This document shows, piece after piece, positions 24,673 to 33,596 of a stretch of 33,673 bases of DNA. The stretch is from the NCBI GenBank assembly GCA_016928975.1, contig JAFGJR010000232.1:1-33673 (forward strand), given 5' to 3'. Position numbers and translations under genes: made by a program. The notes under the pieces were generated by a model. That model ran no database searches. It saw nothing but the letters and a program-made list of their open reading frames with translations, and had not been told where the DNA came from. Position 1 is the stretch's first letter; each line of letters opens with the position of its first letter. The stretch comes from Sedimentisphaerales bacterium (GTDB lineage: Bacteria > Planctomycetota > Phycisphaerae > Sedimentisphaerales > SG8-4).

Positions 24673-27515
24673 CGGAGTGTCTCCTTTCCCCTGAGCTTGC
24701 GCCGGGATCGCATAGGCGCGGCGATAGAGACGCGGGTCCCTCGTCCCGGCGCCGATTCGATGTCAATGCCTCCACCAAGGCATTCCAGCCTCTCTTGGAT
24801 GCTGAACAGGCCGTAGCCGCCCGCCTGAGAATCGCCGTGACCGACGCGTGACGGCTCGAAACCGACCCCATCGTCTCGTATCGTGACTTCCACTCTGTCA
24901 CCGACTCCTCGGACACGCACGTCCACGCGTGTGGACTTCGCGTGCTTGATGACGTTGGCCAGAAGCTCCCGCACGCTCCGAAAGAGGGCGACGCTCACCT
25001 CTGCGTCGATTGAGCCGCGCAAATCGTCGCTCTGGAACGTGTACGCAAGCCCATGCCGGTCGTGCACATACTCCGCCAGCCATGACTCCACCGCATTCGC
25101 AAAACCGGCCTCGTAGAGGACCGGATTGCTCAGTTCGAAGGTCAGTGAGTGAGCGTCTGCAATGATGCCTTCAATCTCTCCGCAAATCTTCTCCATCGGC
25201 TGGCGCATCGCCGGACCACGGACGGATGCGTTCAGCGACTGGAGTGACAATTTCAGCAAGGCCAGCCGCTGGCTGATCTCGTCATGGAGCCACATCACCA
25301 GGCGTCGCCTCTCTCGCTCCTCGGCCAGCGTCAGCTCCGTCGCGAGTTCTCGCAGCCTCCCTTGGTACTCCACAAGCCGCTGTTCGGCCTTCTTCCGCTC
25401 CGTGATGTCCATGACGACGCCAAGTCTCCGGGTAGGCCGGCCGTCTGCTCCATACTGGAAGACCCCCCGGTCGGCAATCCAATGCGTACTGCCGTCGGGC
25501 CAGACGACGCGATACTCCACTTCAGAGATCGCACCGTCACCAGCGCGACGCTGCAACTCGGCTTCCAGGAGCGGCAAGTCCTCGGGGTAGACGCGCTCCC
25601 TCCAATCGTGGTACTGATATCGTTGGGAGAATGTTGTTGTTGTTGTTGTGCGCAAGCCCAGGAGCCGGGCGACTTGCTCAGTCCCCAGGATCTCGCCGGT
25701 GGCGATATTTCCCTCATACATGCCAATCCGCGTTCCACTGGCTGCCAGCGCCAGCCGCTCCTCGCTTTCCCGCAGCGCCGCCTCCGCCTGCCTGCGCTCG
25801 GTGATGTCGTGCAGAGTGACGAACACTTGATAGGGCGTGTCCTCTCCTTCCCTGAATTGAGGTATCGCGTTGATGCTCAGCCACACATATCCTTTCTTGC
25901 GTGGGTTGAAGACGCCGGCGACCACGTTGCGGATGGGTTTGCCGGTCTGTAGGGCTTGCATCGAAGGATGTTGGTCGCCAGAGAAATCCGAGCCATCTTC
26001 GTGAATCACTTTCCAGAGCGGATTCCTGGAGGTTCTGTCCAGGAACTCCTCACGCGTCAATCCGAACATTTCGAGAGTGGCCGGGTTGCCCTCCGTGACC
26101 GTGCCATCGGCTCTTTGAAAGAACGCGCCCTGCGCCATGTTCTCGAACAATGTGCGGTACTTCTCTTCGCTTTGGCGCAACACCTCCTCCGCTTCCTTGC
26201 GTTTCGTGGTGTCCTGAAAGGTCCCCGCCATGCGGATGCATTTCCCGTCTTGCATGATGGGTCGGCCAATCACCCTGCTCCAGATGAGATGCCTCTTTGC
26301 GGTATAGACCTGCAATTCGAGGTCAAAGGGCTCCCCCGTCTCTACGGCGCGTCGGTACGCCTCGGCCAGGATCGCCCGGTCTCGGGGCGGGTATTGATCC
26401 AGGTGCTCGTTGGGACCGGGCGGTGGGCCTGACTCCAATTCGTCAATGTCATACAGAGCCTTGGTCCAGGTTGCCCGGCCCGTGATCAAATCATGCTCCC
26501 ATCCGCCGATTCGAGCGATGAACCCGGTCTCGTTCAGGATCGCCTCGCTTTCGCGCAGCGCCTCTTGCGCCTGTTTGAGGTCGGTGATATCTTCGACGGT
26601 GCCCTCGTAGAGTAGGGTCCTGCCAGTCTCGTCCCGCACGGCCCTGGCGTTCTCTCGCACCCATAGCGTGCTTCCGTCACGGCGCTTCCACGCCGACTCC
26701 AGCCCTGTCACCTGGCCGTCAGCCTCGACACGTTCCTTGAACAGCGACCGTGGGTAGCGCGGTTCGAAGCCCTCCTCTTCCAAGTTCTGTCGGGCGAGGT
26801 CCTCAAAGGTGTCATACCCCATCATTCGGACGGTTGCTGGATTGGCAGCCAGAATCCGCCCGTCCGGCGTCGTCTGATAGATGCCAAGAACAGCATTCTC
26901 AAAGAAGCCCCGGTACCGCTCCTCGCTCAGCCGCAGGGCCTCCTCCGCCCGTTTGCGGTCGGTGATGTCCACCATCGTTATATAGATAAGCTTTCTCTCG
27001 CCTGCTGTATCAGGCGGGACGCGGCCATCCATCTTCATCCATGTGTGGCTGCCGTCGGATTTCACGAGGCGGGCCTCCAGGGACTGTGGCTCTCCGGCAT
27101 CGAGAAGAGACTTCATGAACGTATAGCAGGCGTCGGCGTCTTCAGGGGCGAGGTACCGAGAGAGCCGTGTCCCCTTCACTCTACTGCGGTCTGTGCCGAC
27201 GAGGGCTGAGAAAGTGAGGTTGGCTTCGGTTATGATGCCGTGTCTGTCCAGGGTCACGTAGCCCACCGGCGCCAGGTCGTAGAGGGCGAAGTAGCGCTCT
27301 TTGGCAACTTCCAGCGCAGTTTGCGCCTGCCGGAGATTCTCGTTCTGTATCTCGAGCTCGATCTGGTGCACTTGGAGCTCGTGGAGAAGCGAGTCTCTTT
27401 CCGGCTCACGCGCCGCCTCGCCCTTGGCGGCCTTGTGCCTTTCGGCGAATGTCTCCTCGGCCCTGCGGCGAAGCTCGTGCGACTTTTCCTGGGCGTCCTT
27501 GCCGTTGTCAGCCAT
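24669..27515 (-). CDS. Five-PAS sensor histidine kinase with NarX-type (HisKA_3) core
   Basis: This 948-residue soluble protein starts at ATG 27515 with AAGGTG upstream. A coiled-coil start (about 10-80) is followed by PAS domains near 75, 195, 320, 445 and 580, each closed by a D-I-T-x-R-K/R type linker. The dimerisation domain has E-R-E-R-R-R-L-V-M-W-L-H744-D-E, and the ATPase domain has A-N-V-I-K-H-A and D-D-G-V-G-F. No membrane segment is present. It phosphorylates the overlapping NarL-type regulator. A run of six threonines near residue 625 comes from a trinucleotide repeat. The gene follows the CheB-CheR-PAS gene by 57 bases. Confidence 0.92.
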   Translation of the reverse strand: MADNGKDAQEKSHELRRRAEETFAERHKAAKGEAAREPERDSLLHELQVHQIELEIQNENLRQAQTALEVAKERYFALYDLAPVGYVTLDRHGIITEANLTFSALVGTDRSRVKGTRLSRYLAPEDADACYTFMKSLLDAGEPQSLEARLVKSDGSHTWMKMDGRVPPDTAGERKLIYITMVDITDRKRAEEALRLSEERYRGFFENAVLGIYQTTPDGRILAANPATVRMMGYDTFEDLARQNLEEEGFEPRYPRSLFKERVEADGQVTGLESAWKRRDGSTLWVRENARAVRDETGRTLLYEGTVEDITDLKQAQEALRESEAILNETGFIARIGGWEHDLITGRATWTKALYDIDELESGPPPGPNEHLDQYPPRDRAILAEAYRRAVETGEPFDLELQVYTAKRHLIWSRVIGRPIMQDGKCIRMAGTFQDTTKRKEAEEVLRQSEEKYRTLFENMAQGAFFQRADGTVTEGNPATLEMFGLTREEFLDRTSRNPLWKVIHEDGSDFSGDQHPSMQALQTGKPIRNVVAGVFNPRKKGYVWLSINAIPQFREGEDTPYQVFVTLHDITERRQAEAALRESEERLALAASGTRIGMYEGNIATGEILGTEQVARLLGLRTTTTTTFSQRYQYHDWRERVYPEDLPLLEAELQRRAGDGAISEVEYRVVWPDGSTHWIADRGVFQYGADGRPTRRLGVVMDITERKKAEQRLVEYQGRLRELATELTLAEERERRRLVMWLHDEISQRLALLKLSLQSLNASVRGPAMRQPMEKICGEIEGIIADAHSLTFELSNPVLYEAGFANAVESWLAEYVHDRHGLAYTFQSDDLRGSIDAEVSVALFRSVRELLANVIKHAKSTRVDVRVRGVGDRVEVTIRDDGVGFEPSRVGHGDSQAGGYGLFSIQERLECLGGGIDIESAPGRGTRVSIAAPMRSRRKLRGKETLR
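25632..25650 (+). repeat. Trinucleotide repeat (TTG/ACA) in the kinase gene
   Basis: About six TTG units read as Thr codons on the minus strand within the fifth PAS domain. Copy-number change would keep the frame. Confidence 0.8.
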
Positions 27516-27572
27516 ATCACACCTTATTGATTCGTCGCTCGTCAGGCGCACCTAATTTCCACGCGCGACGCA

Positions 27573-30500
27573 TTACCCCTGGGCCTTCCTGTGCTCGGTG
27601 ATGTCATTGATGGCAAGCAGAATCAGCTCTTCTCCTCCTGCAGTGGCTTCTGCCGTTTCCTTTGAAACGCGCAACTTGCGGGCATTGATACTCATGATCC
27701 GCTTCCCGATATGCTCGAAATCATGCTCAATCTCATAGTCTTCCACTACTGTCCCTTTCGGCAGAATGTCTTCCAAGAGATGCAGCAATTCAGGTATGCT
27801 CCACTGCTTGTTTCCAAGGTCGGGAAGATACCGGTTTGTCGTATCTCCTTCGCTGACCTTGAAAGTGGAACAGAACGATCTGTTGGCGGAGATCACTCTG
27901 AGGTCCCTACCAAGCACCAATAACGGTTCTCTTACCGTCGCAACAATAGCCTCAGCGTACCCCAGCGCATTCTTGACACTCTCCATTGCCTGTACCTTCT
28001 TGCGTTCCGTAATGTCGCTGGCGGCGCCAAACCACTCGACGATGTCGCGCTTCGCATCCAAGATCGGGATTGCCCGCGAGAACGTCCAGCCCAGACTGCC
28101 ATCCGCACGCAGAACACGATGTTCCATCTCGAAAGTACTCTTGGTTCGGATGGCTTCCCGGACGACTGACATCAGATCCGCCTGATCGTCGGGGTGAATG
28201 TACTTCTTGAGCCAGTCATGCGTGGGCTTCTCCGTGTTCGCAAGGAAGTCCTGACTGCGCAGATGGAGCATCTCGGACCAGTCCGCACTCATGCGATACA
28301 ACACATCCGAGCTGGCTAACAGCAGCGCGCCGAAACGCTCTTCGCTCTGCTTGCGCCGGGTGATGTCCACGAAGGTCAACACCGCGCCCTCAATCGCATT
28401 CTCGAGCGTACGGTAGGGGCGTATGCTCATGAGGTAGGTCGCACCGGTCCTGATGGATACCTCGGCCTCTATCGGCATCAGGGTATCCAACACGCGTTCG
28501 ATATCGTCTACCAGGCGGTCGTATCCGATCAGGTTGGAGACGAGATGGGCGACCGGACGGCCGACATCGCTCGGGATCAGGTTTATGATCTGCGTGGCCG
28601 ACGGCGTGAAGCGCACAATGTTGAGTCTCACGTCCACGAAGACGGTCCCTACGCCGGTGCCCGCTAAGAGATTATTCATATCATTGTTGGCTCGTGAGAG
28701 CTCCGCGACCTTGCTCTGAAGCTCGGCGTTCACTGTGGCGAGCTCCTCATTCACGGACTGCAACTCCTCTCTTGAGGTCTCCATCTCTTCGTTGGTGGAC
28801 TGTAGTTCCTCATTGACCGACTGCATCTCCTCGTTGGTGGATTTGAGATCCTCGTTGGAGGTCTCCAGCTCCTCGATCGTGGTCTGCAAGTACTGCTCTT
28901 TGCCTCGCAGCTCCTGCTCCAGCTCGGTGATGCGCTTGTTGGTCGCCTCCGTAGCGGTGATCTGCTCCTTCTCGTCTTCCTTCACGAGTTCCTCCGGCGG
29001 CAGCTCCTCGAGCGCGATCAAGAAGAGATTCGGCAGCATCTCTCCGGCGTCGTTGCAGGCCGGCCGCACGCACAGGCTCGCCGTGATCGTACCGCCGTTG
29101 GTCTTCACCCACAGCTTCCGGTAGAAGACGGGCTTCTTCTCGTGCACCGCCCTGTGCAGGGCTGTGGTCAGTTCGTGTTTGAGGCCGGCCCGCGCAAGGG
29201 CCAGCACGTTGACCCCGACCTCTCCGGGAGGTTGTTCGAGGTATTTGCCCGTACGGCCGAAGATCTGTAGCATCTCTCCGCGGCCGTTGACCAGTATTCC
29301 GACCTGGGCATAGTGTTCCAGCAAGGACGAGCGGATCACCCCCCCAAAATCAATGGCGCGTTCGGCCCCCCCCGGGGCATGAGGCCGTATCCCGATCTGT
29401 GTCTTCACCAGAGGAGGCACGAACTCTCCCAGGCCCACGCGACCCGCGCCGGCCAGATCTTCGCGACGCCGGTAGATCCTCCATTTGCGGTCGACGGTCG
29501 AGAAGAGGTTGCTGAAATCGCCCACGGTCTCAGAGGGGCCGAGGAAGAGTATCCCAGTGGCGGTCAGCGAGTAATGGAAAAGCGGTATGACCTTCTTTTG
29601 CAGTTCAGGACTCATGTAGATGAGGAGGTTCCTGCAAGAGATGAGGTCCAGCCGGGAGAACGGCGGGTCCTTGATGACGTCCTGCTCGGAAAAGATGATC
29701 ATGTCCCTGACCGCCTTGTTGATGACGAAGGTGTTATCCTCTTTTTGTGACGTGAAGAATCTCGCCAACCGCTCGGCGGAAACATCACTTGCGATGCTCG
29801 TGGGAAAGACGCCGGTCCGGGCCTGCTCTACGGCGCGTCTGTCGATATCGGTGGCGAATATCTGTACCTTGCAGTTGACCCTCTTCTTGTCCAGGCATTC
29901 CTGCATCAGCATGGCGATGGAGAACGCCTCCTCGCCGGTGGAGCAGCCGCAGATCCAGACACGGACGTCACCGCCCGGCGTCTTCGCCTCGAGAAGACGC
30001 GGTATCACTTCCCTTTCCAGCACGGCAAACGCCTCCGGATCGCGGAAGAAGTTGGTGACGCAGATCAGAAGGTCGCGAAAGAGCGCCTCGACTTCGGGGA
30101 CGTTCTGCTGCAGGTAGCGCAGGTAATCGTCCGGCCGCTCTATGCTGGCCAACGCCATGCGACGCTCTACGCGGCGGACAAGGGTATTCTGCTTGTACTG
30201 GGAGAAGTCGTGGCCGGTCTGACTGCGCAGAAGGAGACAGATCTTCTGCAAGATGTCTTCGAGCTTGGGGATCGCGGGCTCTGCGACAACGCCCTGTCTG
30301 CCGAAAACTCTGCTCACGTAGGCGATAAGGCGCGAAGGCATCTCCGCCGGCGGGAGGACCGCGTCGACGAGCCCGGTGGCGATGGCAGATGACGGCATTC
30401 CGATGTACTGGGTCGTATTAGGGTCCTGTGCGAAGGCTACGCCGCCTTCGCCCTTCACCTCGCGCACGCCGAGCGTGCCGTCCGAGCCCGTGCCGGACAG

Positions 30501-31001
30501 GACGATGCAGATCGCCCTCTCATGCTGGTCCTGCGCCAGGGAGCGGAAGAAGAAGTCGATCGGCATGCGGGTGCCGCGAGGTGCGGATGGCTCCAGGAGC
30601 TGTAATCTTCCGTTCAAGATGGCCATGTCGTGGTTGGGCGGTATTATGTAGGTGCAGTTCGGTTTGACCTCCATGCCGTCGGCGACCTCGAACACCTCCA
30701 TCGACGTGCATCGCTTGACAAGTTCGGTCAGTATGGACTTGTGATCCGGCGAGAGGTGCTGGACGATCACGAGTGCCATGCCACTTTCGGTCTTGGCGGG
30801 CATGGCGGAGAAGAACTCCTCGAATGCGGTAAGTCCCCCGGCCGATGCGCCGATGCCCACGACTGGGAAACCGGAGGATGCGTCTCTGTCCGTAGCGTGC
30901 GCCCCGGCGTCGGTTCCGGTACGTCCCCGCGGGTTGACGGCCTTGCCGGACATCGGCGTTCCTACTACTTCTGCCTTGTTCCGCCTCTTATTGCTACTCA
31001 T
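27573..31001 (-). CDS. CheB-CheR-coiled-coil-PAS fusion protein without kinase domain
   Basis: This 1142-residue soluble protein opens with a CheB methylesterase domain (about 45-235) that has catalytic S53 (G-A-S-A-G-G), H82 (Q-H-L-S-P-D-H) and D174 (G-T-G-S-D-G-T). A CheR methyltransferase domain (about 245-500) has I-C-G-C-S-T-G-E-E-A for SAM binding and C-R-N-L-L-I-Y. A long coiled coil with repeated N-E-E-L/M-Q-S units (about 677-773) is followed by three PAS domains to the end. Most relatives finish with a histidine kinase; this one stops after D-I-T-E-H-R-K. The separate kinase in the next gene may take that place. There is no CheB receiver domain. No chemoreceptor is visible, so the methylation target is unknown. 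The start ATG 31001 has GGAGGAA only at a long 15-base distance. Confidence 0.9.
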   Translation of the reverse strand: MSSNKRRNKAEVVGTPMSGKAVNPRGRTGTDAGAHATDRDASSGFPVVGIGASAGGLTAFEEFFSAMPAKTESGMALVIVQHLSPDHKSILTELVKRCTSMEVFEVADGMEVKPNCTYIIPPNHDMAILNGRLQLLEPSAPRGTRMPIDFFFRSLAQDQHERAICIVLSGTGSDGTLGVREVKGEGGVAFAQDPNTTQYIGMPSSAIATGLVDAVLPPAEMPSRLIAYVSRVFGRQGVVAEPAIPKLEDILQKICLLLRSQTGHDFSQYKQNTLVRRVERRMALASIERPDDYLRYLQQNVPEVEALFRDLLICVTNFFRDPEAFAVLEREVIPRLLEAKTPGGDVRVWICGCSTGEEAFSIAMLMQECLDKKRVNCKVQIFATDIDRRAVEQARTGVFPTSIASDVSAERLARFFTSQKEDNTFVINKAVRDMIIFSEQDVIKDPPFSRLDLISCRNLLIYMSPELQKKVIPLFHYSLTATGILFLGPSETVGDFSNLFSTVDRKWRIYRRREDLAGAGRVGLGEFVPPLVKTQIGIRPHAPGGAERAIDFGGVIRSSLLEHYAQVGILVNGRGEMLQIFGRTGKYLEQPPGEVGVNVLALARAGLKHELTTALHRAVHEKKPVFYRKLWVKTNGGTITASLCVRPACNDAGEMLPNLFLIALEELPPEELVKEDEKEQITATEATNKRITELEQELRGKEQYLQTTIEELETSNEDLKSTNEEMQSVNEELQSTNEEMETSREELQSVNEELATVNAELQSKVAELSRANNDMNNLLAGTGVGTVFVDVRLNIVRFTPSATQIINLIPSDVGRPVAHLVSNLIGYDRLVDDIERVLDTLMPIEAEVSIRTGATYLMSIRPYRTLENAIEGAVLTFVDITRRKQSEERFGALLLASSDVLYRMSADWSEMLHLRSQDFLANTEKPTHDWLKKYIHPDDQADLMSVVREAIRTKSTFEMEHRVLRADGSLGWTFSRAIPILDAKRDIVEWFGAASDITERKKVQAMESVKNALGYAEAIVATVREPLLVLGRDLRVISANRSFCSTFKVSEGDTTNRYLPDLGNKQWSIPELLHLLEDILPKGTVVEDYEIEHDFEHIGKRIMSINARKLRVSKETAEATAGGEELILLAINDITEHRKAQG

Positions 31002-31543
31002 CGCGTGCGCCCCGCGTTCCTCCGGGCGTCGAGAGTGACTGGATCACAATCCGCATGCTTTTGTCGTGCCCCATGAAGCGGCGACGTGCGGGTGCCTTGG
31101 ACAGGTGGTTCCTCTTCCATCATGCGGTTGTCCATTGTTCCTTCTCTCCCAGTGTACCACATCGGGCCGAGAGGGCACCAGAACGGATATGCATGGTGCA
31201 GACGACATGACGATGCCATCTCCAGAAACGCTCGCCAGGATAGCGCATCTCCGGCTCACTTCGAGTCGCGTCACCCGACCAAGATTGGGTCGCCAGAACT
31301 ATCACCAGACCCCTTTGCTTCGCTCAGCATGGCCCTCAACTGTCGGCATTTTACCCCGGGGGCAAATCACGTCAAGCGAATTCCCGGTGCAGCACCACGA
31401 CACAGTCGGTGGCCGGCCACCAGGATCAATGAAAAAACGCTTGCAGCAGGTGTAATCTCAACAGAATCCTGTTATGCTGGAGAATGCGATCGGTGCAATC
31501 GGTATCGTTTCCGGAGCAGACGCTCGCCATGGGAGGAAACACT
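31002..31543. other. Divergent intergenic region; no confident gene
   Basis: These 542 bases lie between the divergent CheB-CheR and FG-GAP genes. Several overlapping short frames exist on both strands but none shows a domain, signal or good ribosome binding site. Promoters for both genes should lie here, but no clear -35/-10 pair was found. Confidence 0.5.
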
Positions 31544-32755
31544 ATGAAGACGCCGGATTCAGCCAGAGCTTCCTGGGCATCCAGTCGTTCGACGCGGTGG
31601 GGGTGGGGATGGGTGTGGGGCTGCCAGGCGTGGCTGTTGGTTTGCGCCAACCTGCACGCCCACGACCTGCCGCCGTTCCGCGAGCACACCATTAGCGAGC
31701 AACTACGGTACGGCTATCAGCTCGTCGCCATAGACTTGAATGGGGACGGCAAGAAAGACTTGATTGCGGTCGACGAGAGGGCAACCGAACTCGCCTGGTT
31801 CGAGAATCAGCATCCAGTCTGGGACCGGCACGTGCTGGCAGAGGATGTCCCGCGTCCCTTGAACGCCGATGGCTGGGACATCGACGCGGATGGAACTCCC
31901 GAGGTGGTCCTCGCGTACCAATTCGAATCGGACCCCCACAAGAGCGTCGGTAACGTCGCGCTGTTGAAAAGCGGCGGTGACGTGCGACGGCCCTGGACCG
32001 CACGCGAGATCGACCGGGTGCCCACCGCCCACCGCATACGCTGGATGGACCCGGAGGGCGACGGGAAGAAGGTGCTTCTGGTGGCGCCGATGATCGGGGT
32101 GAGATTCCCGCCCGCCTACGAGGATGCCGTGCCGATCTACCTCTACCGACCCGGCGAATGGAAACGGGAGACGCTCTCCACCCAGCCGCGCGGGGTCCTA
32201 CACGCGATCTACCCCGTGAGCTGGGATGGTAGCGCGCGGCAGCAGTTGTTGACGGCCTGCTACCTTGGTCTGAACCGGATCAAGCTCACCGGGGGCCAGT
32301 GGGTGACAACGCCCATCGCCAAGGGCGATCCCCGGCCCTGGCCCTCGTGTGGCAGCAGTGAGGTGCGCCTGGGTCATCTGGGCGAGGGCCGCTTTCTGGC
32401 CGCCATCGAGCCGTGGCATGGAAACCAACTGGTGGTCTACCTTGCGGAAGGACAGTCGTGGAGCCGGCTCGTCATCTACGACAAGATGGAGAACGGCCAT
32501 GCCTTGGCAGTGGGGGACCTCAACAGGGACGGCCGCGACGAGATCGTCTGCGGATTCCGCGGCAAAGGGCACCGGCTCACAATATATCAGGCCGCCGACT
32601 CGCGAGGGGAGCGATGGCAGAGCACGGTATTGGATGAGGCAATCGCCGGGGCTGATTGCATCGTCGGCGACTTCACCGGCGATGGCAAACCAGACATCGT
32701 CTGTATCGGAGCGTCCACCCACAACCTCAAGCTCTACGAGAATCTGGGTGAATGA
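31544..32755 (+). CDS. Exported FG-GAP/VCBS-type beta-propeller protein
   Basis: This 403-residue protein starts at ATG 31544 with GGGAGGA six bases upstream. The unusually Trp-rich signal sequence ends near residue 40 (L-H-A-H-D). Repeats carry the calcium-binding loop of FG-GAP propellers: D-L-N-G-D-G-K-K-D, D-I-D-A-D-G-T-P-E, D-L-N-R-D-G-R-D-E and D-F-T-G-D-G-K-P-D. Such proteins bind ligands or partners outside the cell and are abundant in planctomycetes. There are no catalytic motifs and no operon partner. The closing L-K-L-Y-E-N-L-G is typical of the family. Confidence 0.82.
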   Translation: MKTPDSARASWASSRSTRWGWGWVWGCQAWLLVCANLHAHDLPPFREHTISEQLRYGYQLVAIDLNGDGKKDLIAVDERATELAWFENQHPVWDRHVLAEDVPRPLNADGWDIDADGTPEVVLAYQFESDPHKSVGNVALLKSGGDVRRPWTAREIDRVPTAHRIRWMDPEGDGKKVLLVAPMIGVRFPPAYEDAVPIYLYRPGEWKRETLSTQPRGVLHAIYPVSWDGSARQQLLTACYLGLNRIKLTGGQWVTTPIAKGDPRPWPSCGSSEVRLGHLGEGRFLAAIEPWHGNQLVVYLAEGQSWSRLVIYDKMENGHALAVGDLNRDGRDEIVCGFRGKGHRLTIYQAADSRGERWQSTVLDEAIAGADCIVGDFTGDGKPDIVCIGASTHNLKLYENLGE

Positions 32756-33070
32756 CCCTCTCGATACGTCGGCGGATTTGCCCAATCGCATGGTCGCGGC
32801 GTATGGTGGACAATGACCATGCGAAGCAAGGGCCCGATACGTTCAGCCTATGGCTCCCGTGCAGTCTCTCTCTGTCGCGCGTCCCAGGCAGCCGTTGTCG
32901 GTTGTGCAGGCCGCCGTCAGCTCACAGATCACTCATCCCAGGTGGCCTTGAAAGAGCACCAAGAGGTGTCGGCGGTCTATCCTTGACCCGAAGCCGCGAT
33001 GATCGAAGCCTCCTTCTGGGTGGCCATCGCCAGTGTATGCCAAACACCCGGCACAGGCTTCATCTCTATG
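32756..33070. other. Intergenic region after the FG-GAP gene; nothing recognised
   Basis: These 315 bases contain short open frames without domains and no clear terminator. The right part would have held the 3' end of the decayed topoisomerase gene. Confidence 0.45.
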
Positions 33071-33596
33071 TCACGGCAGGAATTTCGCAGGTGCGGCGAG
33101 CTTCTCCGGCAGCTTCAGCTCATCCGCCAGCCGGCGAATGAAACGACGGCAAGCCCGCGTCGGACTCGCGGTCGATGACGAGGAGCTTGCCCGCGATCTC
33201 GCCGCCTTTCTCCTCGGGAATGAAGCCGAGCTACTCCCGGTTGACTTCGAAGAGCGCCTCAATATCGTCGATGACGGTATCCGACTCGGGTTGCTCGTCG
33301 AACCGTGCGTCGTCCCAGTTCTTCGAGACGTAGTATGCCTCTCGCTTGGTCATGATCTCGTCATCCTCGACGAGGGTCTTGGCAGTCGACATCATACGCA
33401 GCGTCTGGGCGAAGGTCTTGACCGTCGCCGGAGTCAGCGTCCGGGTCTTTTTCTTGCCGCGCAATTCGAAGAAGCCTTTCTTGGGATGGTAGCTCACGTT
33501 GCTCAAGGCCCGTAGCGGGAAGGACAATGTGGGCTTGCTCCTTCGTTGGATGCGGGCACGCACCGCACGGGCGGTGTTGGTGATCTCTGTGTTGGT
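33071..33596 (-). pseudogene. Decayed DNA topoisomerase VI subunit A (Spo11/Top6A-like)
   Basis: Read on the minus strand from about 33563, the protein has R-A-L-S-N-V-S-Y, then K-K-T-R-T-L-T, Y-V-S-K-N-W and F-D-E-Q-P-E-S-D-T-V-I-D-D-I-E, all typical of planctomycete/archaeal Top6A. A TAG at 33231-33233 stands where a Glu codon is expected, because the same frame continues with L-G-F-I-P-E-E-K-G-G-E-I-A-G-K-L-L-V-I-D-R. Near 33160 the sequence jumps frame to P-T-R-A-C-R-R-F-I-R-R-L-A-D-E-L-K-L-P, skipping roughly 50 residues. Near 33108 it jumps again to E-K-L-A-A-P-A-K-F-L and stops, losing the metal-binding DxD region. An upstream in-frame TGA at 33597-33599 also limits the 5' end. It cannot make an active enzyme. 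Confidence 0.82.

Noticed and set aside
31086..31547. Overlapping plus-strand frames in the divergent gap before the FG-GAP gene
   Set aside because: Composition looks non-coding and there is no start signal; the real gene has a strong site at 31531-31537.
33231..33233. In-frame TAG in Top6A read through as pyrrolysine or by suppression
   Set aside because: The gene also has two internal deletions and a frame change further down, so simple decay explains it.
33033..33515. A 160-residue plus-strand frame at the right edge
   Set aside because: It is antisense to the Top6A relic, whose recognisable protein motifs lie on the minus strand.
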